Below are positions 16,863 through 26,104 of a stretch of 64,000 nt of DNA, in pieces. The notes under the pieces are model-generated. The model ran no database searches. It was not told where the DNA came from and worked only from the letters and a program-made list of their open reading frames with translations. The translations under genes were made by a program, and so were the position numbers. The stretch spans positions 1 through 64,000 of the forward strand of contig NZ_JBDPZC010000016.1 in the NCBI RefSeq assembly GCF_039872765.1, in the 5' to 3' direction. The DNA is from Roseateles_B flavus (GTDB lineage Bacteria; Pseudomonadota; Gammaproteobacteria; Burkholderiales; Burkholderiaceae_C). Position 1 is the stretch's first letter, and each line of letters opens with the position of its first letter.

Positions 16863-17195
16863 CTACTTCACGCTCGCGAGCTTGCCATCATTGAATTCGA
16901 AGCGGATTGCCTCGTCCGCACTGCTCGTGATCACTCGCGGCGTATCCAGTTGGCCTGAATAGACGTTGTAGGCGACGTTGCTCAGCATCGAGCTGGCCGC
17001 GGTCCCGGCCTGTTTCAGTACCGCCACCGGCATCGAGCCCAGATAGACCGTTTCATACAGTGGTGCCTGGTTCGCGTCGTATTCCCCCACCAGGCGCCCA
17101 GCTTCGTCGTAAGCGAAGTAGCTCGCCCCCGAAAGGCACCAGCGCTGTGGGGCCCGTCTTGGCCACCCGCTGCTCCAGCCCGTTGTAGATTCGAT
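16863..17195 (-). pseudogene. Orphan fragment of an Rhs/YD-repeat gene
   Basis: This segment repeats, with roughly nine in ten bases matching by eye, the part of the intact Rhs gene at about 18190-18475: AYDEAGRLVGEYDANQAPLY, ETVYLGSMPVAVLKQ and SNVAYNVYSGQLDTPRVITS. Relative to the intact copy it has one extra base near 17133 (GAAAGG for GAAGG), which breaks the frame. Its 5' homology ends abruptly near 17192. It ends 14 residues after the homology with a new tail. It looks like the remnant of an older Rhs tip displaced by the current one. Confidence 0.75.
16909..17192. repeat. Direct repeat of the Rhs core (second copy at 18190-18476)
   Basis: A stretch of about 285 bases is present twice in the same orientation, once in the intact Rhs gene and once in the orphan fragment. 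Such repeats allow recombination that swaps Rhs tips. Identity was judged by eye, not computed. Confidence 0.75.
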
Positions 17196-17236
17196 GGAAC
17201 GATAGCATTCCAAGACTTCCAGCACTGGCACCTCAT

Positions 17237-17617
17237 CTACGGAAGGTTGATGTGAGCAATCCAATATTTACTTGTTGCGCCAAGCAATCCACCAACAATA
17301 ACGCCAACTACAACACTAGTCGTGGAAACCAGCAGCAGCAAACACATTACACCCGCAGCCAACGCACCAACTGCAGCGCAAAGGATTCGCAATACATATG
17401 GGGAGATCCCCGCGCACGACTCCAAGATGTAGGCTATTCCTATAGCAGCGCCAAATACTCCACCGGCAGCCAATTTCCTCACAGTTGGATCGACCGCACT
17501 CAAGTAGACAGCAAATATGCTGAGTAGAGTGATCATGACTGCGAAAATCAAAGAATTTGAGAACAACCGTTGGATCCAGCTTCTGGATCTCTTCTCCACA
17601 GTGTCGTTATCATTCAT
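17237..17617 (-). CDS. Membrane protein coupled to the Rhs tip, probable immunity protein
   Basis: A 126-residue protein with a charged start (MNDNDTVEKRSRSW) and about four membrane helices: SLIFAVMITLLSIFAVYLSA, LAAGGVFGAAIGIAYIL, ILCAAVGALAAGVMCLLLLV and VVVGVIVGGLLGATS. Its ATG overlaps the TGA of the large Rhs gene (ATGA), so it is translationally coupled to it, as cognate immunity genes usually are. A membrane-embedded immunity protein would suggest the toxin acts in or at the inner membrane. No family recognised; function inferred from position only. Confidence 0.62.
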   Translation of the reverse strand: MNDNDTVEKRSRSWIQRLFSNSLIFAVMITLLSIFAVYLSAVDPTVRKLAAGGVFGAAIGIAYILESCAGISPYVLRILCAAVGALAAGVMCLLLLVSTTSVVVGVIVGGLLGATSKYWIAHINLP

Positions 17618-20600
17618 TTCTTACACTCGCAGTCGTCGCCAATAGTCCAAGATTTCGCGGCTAGAGCCTTCTTTATCAACGCCCCGTTAACCCCCAAAGT
17701 TCCCTGCCATATGGCAAGCTCCTTGAATCCAAATCCTGCTAATGCAGACGGCAAGGCCATTCCTGCAGCACTTTTTCCTAGGGAAATAAAACCTGGCGAG
17801 AGTGCGCCAAATGTTGCCGCGGTCAAGACCGCTCCGATGTCGACACATCTCGCACTCCTTCCATCAATCAGCATTTCCTTGCCGATTTCCAGACCTGCTC
17901 CGATAAGCGCACCAGGAAGACCGATTCGCCCATCGGGATCAACAGAGCTGACCGGATTCCCGGCAACATACGTGTAGGTGTTGATACCGCCGCTAAGCCC
18001 TATCGGGTCACTTTCAATGTAGCGGCCAGCGTCAGGGCGATAGTCCCGGTTCCAGTTGTAGAAACTCCCCGTTTCCACATCTAGGAGTTGCCCTGGAAAG
18101 CGCTGGTTGAAAGCAAAGACGCCGAGCCCAGCGGGGCTCTGATCCGCCGCCGAGGCCCCAAAAGCTTCAGCCCCATCCCAGCGCCAGACGATCGTCTCGT
18201 CCGCACTGCGCGTAATCACCCGCGGTGCGCCAAGGTGATCTGAATAGACGTTGTAGGCAACGTTGCTCAGCGTCGAGCTGGCCGCGGTCCCGGTCTGTTT
18301 CAGTACAGCGACCGGCATCGAGCCCAGGTAGACCGTCTCATACAACGGCGCCTGATTCGCGTCGTACTCCCCCACCAAGCGCCCCGCTTCGTCGTAAACG
18401 TAGTAGCTCGCCCCCGAAGGCACCAGCGCTGTGGGGCCCGTCTTGGCCACCCGCTGCTCCAGCCCGTTGTAGAGGAAGCTCACCTTACCGCCCGCGACGG
18501 TGGCGCTGTTCATGCGCCCCCGGTCGCTGTAGCTGTAGCCGACGGTGCCATCCGCCAAGGTGTTGCCTGCGTTGTCGTAGTTGAACACTTGCGTGCCGCC
18601 AGGGGCCTGAGCCTGCGAGATCCGGTTGCTGGTCGGCGAGGTAGTCACGGTGTAGCCCGTGCCGCCCAAGGTCCTCTGCGTGCGGTTGCCAGTCAAGTCA
18701 TAGCTGTAGCCATAGCTCGCTCCGCTCAGGGTATGAGCCGTGAGGCGCCCCAGATTGTCGTAGCTGAAACCTTGGTCAAACACAGCCTGGGGCCCAGCGG
18801 CATTGCTGTGCACATAGCCGAGGATCAGGCCGGCCGGATCGTATTGAAGCGTGCGGGTCATGCCGGCCGCAGTGCCACTGCCGTTGGGATTGCCCAAGGG
18901 GTAGCTCACCAGGCGACCAAAGCCGTCGTAAGTGCGTTGGTAGGCCGTCCCGTTTGCCCAGGTCCAGCCCGTCACTTCGTTGGCACCGTTGTAGGTCACG
19001 CTAGACAGGATGCTGACCGTAACGCCTGTGTTGGTGCCCACGCCGTTGGCATTTACAGGATTCGCGGTGAGTGCGTTGATCCGCCCGGCGGTGTCATAGG
19101 TATAGTTGACCTGGAGGCCGCTGGGATAAGTAATGGCCGTCAGCTTCTCTGCCGCTGGGCCGCTGGTTCCCCAGGAGTACCTCAGAACCTGCGGAAGCTT
19201 GCCTGCAATTACTTGTGTCTTGGTCAACACGTGACCCAGGTAATCATATGTATAGCTCGTCGAGCCGGATTCATCAGTAATACCAGTCAGTCGGCCTTTG
19301 CTGTAAGGCACAGGGCTGCCGCCACCGTCATACTCGAAAACCGTGGGCATGCCGCTGGCATAAGTTGCGCTCTTCAGCCGCCCTAGCATGTCGTAGGTGA
19401 AATTTGTGATCTTGCCGCGCGAATCGGTGCGAGCTAGTAAGTTTCCCGCCGAGTCATAGCTCATTCCCGAATTTCCCGTGTCAGGACTTGCCTGCTCGAC
19501 ATAGTTGCTCAGCCCATCGACGGAATAGGTTGTTTCCAATCCTCGAGGGTCATTGACAGCGACTAGGTTTCCCTGTTCGTCGTAGCGCATCCGGACGCTC
19601 GGCGAAATCGACCCCGCCGAAGGCGGCGGGCTATCTATCTGCACCAAGCGGTGCAGCGTGTCAAAATCTCGGCTTACGGCATTTCCCTTGGGATCCACAT
19701 CGGCCCAGCGGTTGCCGCTCGGGTCATAGCCGTAAATCCAGGTCATAGCGCCAGTGCCGCCAGAACCACCGTCATTCACCTGAACGGCAACATGTTCAGA
19801 TGAACAAGGTGCATTCGTGCCATCGCCGCTATAGATCGCCCGTAGCGAATGGAGCCCCGCCGTTCCGAGCGTAACTGCCAGTGATGCCTTATTTGCACTG
19901 ATGGGAGCGTTTCCAAGTGCCGTTGAGCCATCAACAAAGCCGATGGTTCCGGACAGCGCGGTCCCTTCCAAACTCGCTGTCAGGGTAATCGCCGCGCCGC
20001 TAGCAATCGTGTCAGCAGAGCTGCTCAAGGTAAGGAGGCAACTCACCGTCACAACGACAGGACTTGAAACGCTGGCCCCGTAGACTCCATCGCCAGCATA
20101 GGTAGCGGTAACGCTATGCGTCCCGGAAGCTGAAAAGCCTGTCGTGTAGCTCGCTGCCCCACCGACAAGAGGCGCCGTTCCAATCGCCATAGCGCCGTCT
20201 TTGAACGTCACACTGCCCGACAATGAGGGTGGGCTGACCGTCGCAATGAAAGTCGTTGGCTGCCTCAGTGCAAGCGAAGCAGGCGAGGCAACTAACGTTG
20301 TCGACGAGGAGTTAGACAAGACCTCCTGCACCAACACCGGCGAGCTGCTTGGTGCATTGGTCTCGTCTCCAACGTAGTAGGCAGTAAGACTGTACGAACG
20401 TGCCGTACTAAATTGATGGACATGTTTGGCGACGCCAGCGGAACTCGTATCGACGGATAGATTCCCATACTCACTATCTCTGAATACGACATTACCGGTT
20501 GCCGTGGACGGCAACAAAGTGGCCGTCAAGGTAACATTCTGACCAGTAGCCGAAGGCGTCAAACTTGAGGAAAAGCTGACTGTTACCGGTGTTCGCTTGG

Positions 20601-22425
20601 CGCGAACAACTTGTTCGAATGCGGCCGATGAACTGCTCAAATTGGCGTCGTCGCCGGAAAACACGGCGGTCAAGCGGTGGGCCCCCGCGGTGTCAAAGGT
20701 CACCGACATAGCAGGCTGAGAGCCTGCTCGTGTAGGGACAGACGCAATTGCAACGCCACTATCGTAGAGGGTCAGCGTCCCCATCGGGCCACTACGAATG
20801 AAGGCGCCATCGACCTTTGGATAGATGGTGAACACTTCACCAACGTAGGCGTTAAAGACGGAATCCAAAGTTACAGACGAGGTTGCCTTACTCTTCACCG
20901 TCTGTGTGAGTGCCGCTGACGTGCTCGCGTTACTACTTACATTTCCATCATAGGTTGCTTTGATGCTGCGAGCGCCAGTAATAGTAAACGACGTTGTGAG
21001 TGTCGCAATTCCGGAGTTGATCGCGGACGTCCCCAATGTGGTGGCCCCATCTTTAAAAGTCACCGTGCCAACAGTGGCCGAGGGACTCACCGTGGCCTTG
21101 AGGGTCACCGGCTGATTGACATAGCTCGGATTCAATTCACTAGCAAGGGTGGTGGTGGTGGCCACCTTGGCGTTCACCACTTGACCAATCGATGTAGAGA
21201 TACTCGGGCCATTGCCAACATCGCCAGCATACGAAGCAGTAACGCTATGGGTGCCAGCGCTACTGAAACTGGTGCTCAGCGTCGCCACACCGCCACTGAG
21301 TGTGCCCGTACCCAAATTTGTTGAGCCATCTTTGAATGTCACTGTTCCAGTAGCCGTAGACGGGCTCACCGTGGCAGTTAACGTGAGAGGTTGACTCACG
21401 TAGCTTGGGCTCAAACTAGTACCGATAGTCGTAGCGGTAGTAGCTTTAGCGTTGACGGCTTGGCTGAGCACAGCTGAGGTACTAGCCGCATTTGCAGCAT
21501 CACCTGCATACACCGCCGTGACACTAGCATTTCCCGCTATGCCAAAGCTTGTTGTTAAGGTCGCCACACCGGAGCTGAGCGTAGCGGTGCCTAGCGTTGT
21601 CGCGCCATTCTTGAAGGTAACTGACCCGGTTGCGGTAACGGGTGCCAGTCTTGCCGTCAGAACCACACTCTGCCCCAGGAAACTCGGGTTGATGCTGGAG
21701 CTTAGCGTCGTGCTAGTGGCCGCTTTCACTACCTGATTGAGACCGGGCGACGTGCTTGCAGCATTGGCGCTGTCTCCGACATAGATTGCCGTCAGCACAT
21801 GAGTGCCAGCAGCGGCAAAACTTGTAGTTAGGGTAGCGGTGCCTGCACTAAGACTACCAGTGCCTAGGACGGCCGCCCCATCTTTGAAGGTCACCATACC
21901 GGTGGCGGTGGACGGCGTAAGCTTCGCCGTGAGATTCAAGCTCTGCCCTGTGGCGCTGGGATTGAGGCCGCTGCTCAATACCGTAGTGCTTGTAGCTTTG
22001 GCCTTGATCACCTGGCTGATTGCTGCCGAGGTGCTCGAGGCATATGTGCCATTTCCAGCGTAGACCGCCGTCAAGCTACTTGTGCCAGAGGTGCTGAAGC
22101 TGGTCGACAGGACCGCTTTTCCAGCGTCGAGCGAAGCACTCCCTAATACGGTAGTTCCGCTCTTGAATGTCACCGTGCCTGTTGCCGACAACGGCGTCAC
22201 GGTTGCCGTCAGCGTCGTTGCCTGAGATACATAGCTTGGGTTCAGACTGGACACAAGAGCGACGTTGGTAGCGGTTGCGGCTAGCCCAGCCTTGCAACTC
22301 AATATCAACAGCAGGAACAGAACTAGGGCCCGCGTAGATGCGATTCCTCGAAAAAGCAAAATATTTAGCCTTAGCCTAGGACCGATATCACACGGCCACT
22401 CTCCGGATGCAGTATCCGACCACAT
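17614..22425 (-). CDS. Giant secreted Ig-like/YD-repeat (Rhs) protein with variable tip
   Basis: A 1603-residue protein. After a long basic start it has a Sec signal (ALVLFLLLILSCKAGLAA). Nine tandem Ig-like domains of about 90 residues (Big_3_5 type; each with xTVTFKDG, LGT, TTSF and YAGD motifs) fill residues about 50-865. YD repeats follow (YGYDPSGNRWADVDPKGN, YDTAGRINAL, YDNLGRLTAH). The RHS core ends with ESDPIGLSGGINTYTYVAGN and VDPDGR at about residue 1500, followed by a 103-residue hydrophobic tip (GALIGAGLEIGKEMLIDGR, CVDIGAVLTAATFGALSP). GGGAGG precedes the ATG. Sec export plus a type II-like operon next door suggests two-step secretion. The tip's toxicity is inferred. Confidence 0.85.
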   Translation of the reverse strand: MWSDTASGEWPCDIGPRLRLNILLFRGIASTRALVLFLLLILSCKAGLAATATNVALVSSLNPSYVSQATTLTATVTPLSATGTVTFKSGTTVLGSASLDAGKAVLSTSFSTSGTSSLTAVYAGNGTYASSTSAAISQVIKAKATSTTVLSSGLNPSATGQSLNLTAKLTPSTATGMVTFKDGAAVLGTGSLSAGTATLTTSFAAAGTHVLTAIYVGDSANAASTSPGLNQVVKAATSTTLSSSINPSFLGQSVVLTARLAPVTATGSVTFKNGATTLGTATLSSGVATLTTSFGIAGNASVTAVYAGDAANAASTSAVLSQAVNAKATTATTIGTSLSPSYVSQPLTLTATVSPSTATGTVTFKDGSTNLGTGTLSGGVATLSTSFSSAGTHSVTASYAGDVGNGPSISTSIGQVVNAKVATTTTLASELNPSYVNQPVTLKATVSPSATVGTVTFKDGATTLGTSAINSGIATLTTSFTITGARSIKATYDGNVSSNASTSAALTQTVKSKATSSVTLDSVFNAYVGEVFTIYPKVDGAFIRSGPMGTLTLYDSGVAIASVPTRAGSQPAMSVTFDTAGAHRLTAVFSGDDANLSSSSAAFEQVVRAKRTPVTVSFSSSLTPSATGQNVTLTATLLPSTATGNVVFRDSEYGNLSVDTSSAGVAKHVHQFSTARSYSLTAYYVGDETNAPSSSPVLVQEVLSNSSSTTLVASPASLALRQPTTFIATVSPPSLSGSVTFKDGAMAIGTAPLVGGAASYTTGFSASGTHSVTATYAGDGVYGASVSSPVVVTVSCLLTLSSSADTIASGAAITLTASLEGTALSGTIGFVDGSTALGNAPISANKASLAVTLGTAGLHSLRAIYSGDGTNAPCSSEHVAVQVNDGGSGGTGAMTWIYGYDPSGNRWADVDPKGNAVSRDFDTLHRLVQIDSPPPSAGSISPSVRMRYDEQGNLVAVNDPRGLETTYSVDGLSNYVEQASPDTGNSGMSYDSAGNLLARTDSRGKITNFTYDMLGRLKSATYASGMPTVFEYDGGGSPVPYSKGRLTGITDESGSTSYTYDYLGHVLTKTQVIAGKLPQVLRYSWGTSGPAAEKLTAITYPSGLQVNYTYDTAGRINALTANPVNANGVGTNTGVTVSILSSVTYNGANEVTGWTWANGTAYQRTYDGFGRLVSYPLGNPNGSGTAAGMTRTLQYDPAGLILGYVHSNAAGPQAVFDQGFSYDNLGRLTAHTLSGASYGYSYDLTGNRTQRTLGGTGYTVTTSPTSNRISQAQAPGGTQVFNYDNAGNTLADGTVGYSYSDRGRMNSATVAGGKVSFLYNGLEQRVAKTGPTALVPSGASYYVYDEAGRLVGEYDANQAPLYETVYLGSMPVAVLKQTGTAASSTLSNVAYNVYSDHLGAPRVITRSADETIVWRWDGAEAFGASAADQSPAGLGVFAFNQRFPGQLLDVETGSFYNWNRDYRPDAGRYIESDPIGLSGGINTYTYVAGNPVSSVDPDGRIGLPGALIGAGLEIGKEMLIDGRSARCVDIGAVLTAATFGALSPGFISLGKSAAGMALPSALAGFGFKELAIWQGTLGVNGALIKKALAAKSWTIGDDCECKK

Positions 22426-22487
22426 AGTTCCTCCCTAAATCTGTTTGTATCGCAGGCGCTTGCCGGCTTCAGTAGATCCAGCACACA

Positions 22488-25043
22488 TCACTGCGGAGAT
22501 CCGATTACTTGCTGCAAACGCCCCAAGGCATCAAATGATCTTCTAATATTGCGAGCCAGCAAGCCGCTGGCATCTTGAACCCGCTCGCTGATCCGGTTTC
22601 CTGCAGCATCAAGCTCATAAATTACTCGATTACCCACAGTGTCAGAAATTCCAGTGAGGCGGTGCGCTTCATCGTATTCGTAATTCAGTCCAGAGCCGTC
22701 CGGGAAAGTGGACTGGATAACGTTCCCAACACCATCGTAGGAATAGCTTGAAGTTAGCGGAGTGTGCCCCCCCACCGCCGATGTCACCGCCATCGAATTC
22801 AACCATCCACGAGGCGTGTAAGTCATCTCGCTAACAGCCCCATTGGGATCTATGGCCTTCAGAAGGCGTCCATTCCTGTCGTATCGCACATACTGAGTTA
22901 CATGACCAGCTGGATTGGTGCGGCTCTTCAGATCCCCAATCATGTAGTCAGCACTTGAGCTGTCATAGTATTCAAAGGTTGTTGAAAACCCACGTGAATC
23001 CACGCTGGTAAGCATTTGTCCAAACTGGTTATAGGTGAAAGAAGAAATTCGCGGCGCCCCGACCGGAACTGCGGCTAGCCCCAATGCACCCCGATCGTCA
23101 GAGGTTGCTTGTTCAACCAACTTGCAAAGTACTGAAATAGGCTTTCCGTTGGGCAACTTTGCAGCAATTGGGGCACAGTTCGCAATCGCCCCGCCATTGA
23201 AGGGATCGGGCTGTCCGTTATAGACCCAGCTAGTACGTCGCTTGGGTTCTGCTCGACCGGTCTCTACACGCCAGTCAGGATGCCAAGCAGTACTAATCTT
23301 TCTACTACCAGCCGGCAGATTCGCTCCGGTTGCGACAACCCCCGAGCAGCTATATCCCGCAGCCAATCCTTCGACACGCACCGTCTCCAAATTCCGGCCA
23401 TCGGTATATGCATAGCAGGTGCGATTCCCGGAGAAATCATCACGACTCGTCACATTTCCATTAAAGTCAAATGTGCTATTTTTCTGAGCCGCTGAACAAC
23501 CCGAGCCGGCCGGTTGCGAAATCGCGGCCACATGAGGAACGTCATTGATACCGAAAAACTGCATCGTCCTCGATGCGCCCAGCGGATCGACAAGATCAAC
23601 TTGGTTGGTTTGGCGATTCGCCACGACAAATCTATTCGATCCATTCGGACCTTCAGTAGATATTGCATGACCATCGGCATCATAGCTATACGAACCAACT
23701 CGAGTGGTAATTCCATTCCAAGTTTCCGACCGCCCAGTCAGTGATTGGAATCCATTAACTCCGGGCGCACGAGCCTCTTCCCCCCAGTGATAGCCCACAA
23801 TCAATCCATTTGGATACTCAACCCCAACCAGCCGATTCTGAGGATCAAAGGAATACCTATACACCCCCCCTGCCGGATCCAGCATCGTAGACAGGTTGCC
23901 AACCTTGCCATATGTAAAATACATGGATCGACCAAATTCATCCGACTGAACAAGGAGATAACCGCCTCCCGGGGCAATATCTTTAGAAACCGATCCATCC
24001 GAGTAAAAATAGGATGTCTTTCTACCACCCATTGTCCAGCTTGAAAGCAATTGCCCGGAATTTGCATAGACATCAATATTGTCCGATTCCGTGGTAACCA
24101 CCCATCGAGTCGAGCCATCTGAATCGATGACCTTTATCGCTGATTCTTTGGGGTTTGAGCTGGATTGAGCAACACTGTCCGTGACGCTGAACTCCACCAG
24201 CGCCCCCTCCCGCGTGGTGAGTAGCGCCTTTTTGGACCCATCAGGATACACAGGGAAGCAGCTTGATCGGACAGTTTTGGCTGGCTCAATTTCACCTTCT
24301 ACAGTAGTGACCTCTGTCCACACTTGAGGCAAGCATGTGGCACTAATACTCTCAGCCTGGTAGTCCGAAAACCCAACATTTCGTGAGGCGACAGATGCGA
24401 ATGAACCAGAATCACTTCTATAAGTACGCTCCATCTGTAGCGCCCCGCTTACAGATCGGTAGTCAACCTCTCTTTGCTCCTTCAGACCCGAAGCCGGGAA
24501 TATTGGGTTGCCATACCCGCATTCATTCCGCTGCTTATCTCGCGTTTTGATAGTTACTTCACACCAGGCTTTTTGGAACTTTCCATCTGGAGTGATATTG
24601 GAGAATTTATAGGCAGCCCCATCCGGGCAATTAATATGCGCCGCAATAATTCCGGTAGTAATTGGATCAGACTTCAGAACATAGGTCCCATCTTTCATTT
24701 GAACATATCTAAATCTGTTCGCAGACCAAGAGTACAAGTTGTCAATCCCATTAATGTTCTTGCTCGCGTCATCCAAAAATGGGCTTCCAGAAGCCCGATC
24801 AGCATAGAATGGGATTCTCACCAAATACTGATCAAAATGAGCCGCCTGATATTCAACAAGGGCGGAAAATGCTTCCCCGAGTGAATCAAAGTAGCCAATG
24901 GTTGGCTCCAGATTTGTTCCCCAGCGCACCACTGGTGCCACCTTCAATTTGACGATTCCTGCTTGGCAAAGCGTCGAAGAGGTCAACAATATTGACAAAG
25001 CCAAGCAAGAACTTTCAACTTTCGAGAAGTAGAGCTTTTCCAT
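22488..25043 (-). CDS. Secreted RHS/YD-repeat protein, N-terminal-half type
   Basis: An 851-residue protein from the ATG at 25043; a TTG ten codons upstream is also possible. It has a Sec signal (ALSILLTSSTLCQAG) and a Cys-containing N-terminal region, then a DUF6531-like entry (REVDYRSVSGALQMERTYRS) and YD repeats to the end (YSFDPQNRLVGVEYPNG, YSYDADGHAISTEGPNG, YSYDGVGNVIQSTF, YELDAAGNRISERV). It stops inside the YD region (FDALGRLQQVIGSPQ) and lacks the RHS core end motif and any tip. It therefore looks like the front half of an RHS shell whose back half is the next gene. AT-richer than the flanks. Confidence 0.78.
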   Translation of the reverse strand: MEKLYFSKVESSCLALSILLTSSTLCQAGIVKLKVAPVVRWGTNLEPTIGYFDSLGEAFSALVEYQAAHFDQYLVRIPFYADRASGSPFLDDASKNINGIDNLYSWSANRFRYVQMKDGTYVLKSDPITTGIIAAHINCPDGAAYKFSNITPDGKFQKAWCEVTIKTRDKQRNECGYGNPIFPASGLKEQREVDYRSVSGALQMERTYRSDSGSFASVASRNVGFSDYQAESISATCLPQVWTEVTTVEGEIEPAKTVRSSCFPVYPDGSKKALLTTREGALVEFSVTDSVAQSSSNPKESAIKVIDSDGSTRWVVTTESDNIDVYANSGQLLSSWTMGGRKTSYFYSDGSVSKDIAPGGGYLLVQSDEFGRSMYFTYGKVGNLSTMLDPAGGVYRYSFDPQNRLVGVEYPNGLIVGYHWGEEARAPGVNGFQSLTGRSETWNGITTRVGSYSYDADGHAISTEGPNGSNRFVVANRQTNQVDLVDPLGASRTMQFFGINDVPHVAAISQPAGSGCSAAQKNSTFDFNGNVTSRDDFSGNRTCYAYTDGRNLETVRVEGLAAGYSCSGVVATGANLPAGSRKISTAWHPDWRVETGRAEPKRRTSWVYNGQPDPFNGGAIANCAPIAAKLPNGKPISVLCKLVEQATSDDRGALGLAAVPVGAPRISSFTYNQFGQMLTSVDSRGFSTTFEYYDSSSADYMIGDLKSRTNPAGHVTQYVRYDRNGRLLKAIDPNGAVSEMTYTPRGWLNSMAVTSAVGGHTPLTSSYSYDGVGNVIQSTFPDGSGLNYEYDEAHRLTGISDTVGNRVIYELDAAGNRISERVQDASGLLARNIRRSFDALGRLQQVIGSPQ

Positions 25044-25195
25044 CACTGAAGCAATCACAAGAAAATTAATCAACGTTGAAGCTCAACGCAAAGCCAGAAG
25101 CGACCAAATTCAAACTTGGCACGTCAAGTCAGCAGAAAAGGCGAAGGCTGTAAAAAGTGCTCCTATCGAAAGGGCGGTCTCAAATCCAAATTGCA

Positions 25196-25220
25196 ACACC
25201 TTGCCGCTTCGGCAAGGTGT
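25196..25220. repeat. Perfect hairpin at the inner edge of the left IS30 repeat
   Basis: ACACCTTGCCG-CTT-CGGCAAGGTGT is an 11-pair stem with a three-base loop, overlapping the end of the left inverted repeat. It lacks a T run. It may shield the transposase from outside transcription. Confidence 0.7.
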
Positions 25221-25224
25221 AAAT

Positions 25225-25606
25225 ATGACGAGAATATTCCGGCAGATGCAGGCCGTAGAGTGCGTGACGTTGGCCGCGCTGCGACAGCAAGGCAAGAGCC
25301 GCTGAGGTGCTGGGTAGCAGCGCGGGCAGGCTGAGCCGTGAACTGGCGCGCCACCAACATCCGGGTGTACTTTTGCGGTCCCCACAGACCCTGCCAGCGA
25401 GGCTCCTGCGAGAACACCCAACGGGCTGTTGCGTCAGGCGCTGCCCAAGGGCACCGACCTGTCGGTCCACGAGCAGCAGGCACTGGATTCCATCGCCCCC
25501 CCTGAACAACCGCCCCCGCCAAACCCTCAACTGGCGCAGCCCCATTCAGGCCTTCTGCGACCTCATGCAAGAGGTCGCCGAACAGACTCGAGCAACAATC
25601 CATTGA
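25225..25606 (+). pseudogene. Remnant of IS30-family transposase
   Basis: The start survives (ATG at 25225; MTRIFRQMQAVECVTLAALR), then a TGA and a frameshift near 25300, after which the HTH part SAGRLSRELARHQHPGVL is readable. The middle, with most of the DDE domain, is missing. The C-terminal part returns as LPKGTDLSVHEQQALDSIA and, in another frame, LNNRPRQTLNWRSPIQAF, the recognisable IS30 ending. With at least two frame breaks and a large deletion it cannot encode an active transposase. Confidence 0.8.
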
Positions 25607-25938
25607 CATTGCAATCTAGGTGGGGTGTTGCAATTCAGATTTGAGACCGCCGCGCCCTCAGGTCAAAAGAATATTTCACAACCCCTCCCATTGATATTAT
25701 TTGACGAGATGCAATAGCCGACCTCAGCGACTGATTGCAAGCCAACCAAAAGCAGCATGACATGCAGAACGCGGAGCCGCCTCTCAGTGGCCCAATCGCG
25801 ACAGCTCGCACGCTACTGATTTTTCCAAAGAATTGACACCCCTCTTTAGGGGGTAATTTCTCCAGAAAATCCGTGAATTAACAGCACCTTCACCGTGATT
25901 TCACGGTGGATCACTGATTCCTTCTTGATTCTCATCAA

Positions 25939-25987
25939 CCCGCCACGCGGTACATGCCGTACAGCACGCTGTGGCGGGAATTTTTCT
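25939..25987 (+). terminator. Probable intrinsic terminator
   Basis: CCCGCCAC (25939-25946) pairs with GTGGCGGG (25971-25978), an eight-pair GC-rich stem with a 24-base loop, followed by AATTTTTCT. No plus-strand gene ends just before it, so it may be inherited from a lost gene or mark an unrecognised transcript. Confidence 0.6.
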
Positions 25988-26104
25988 CCGCCCACTCCTA
26001 CTCAACGCGGGGCGACAAATGGACGCGCACATCGAGCCAATGGGGATATTCCCCATGGGCGATAAAGCCGGCCGAGAATCTATATGTATGCGCGCCATTA
26101 CGGG

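Larger units (their letters stand above)
25173..25651 (+). mobile_element. Miniature IS30-family element, internally deleted
   Basis: Left end 25173-25200 and right end 25624-25651 are 28-base inverted repeats differing at only two positions (left GGCGGTCTCAAATCC, right complement GGCGGTCTCAAATCT at the outer part). Between them lies a decayed IS30-type transposase of about 380 bases. IS30 elements are normally about 1.0-1.2 kb, so more than half is gone while both ends survive. It could still be moved in trans. Confidence 0.82.

Noticed and set aside
20100..22330. Periodic sequence that might be a CRISPR array
   Set aside because: The period is about 270 bases and in frame; it encodes tandem Ig-like domains.
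25110..25609. Minus-strand ORFs across the IS30 remnant
   Set aside because: They are antisense to the recognisable transposase fragments and have no family resemblance.
25910..25990. Possible tRNA or tRNA 3' end used as an attachment site
   Set aside because: No cloverleaf or GTTCRANNC loop could be formed; the hairpin with a T run is better explained as a terminator.
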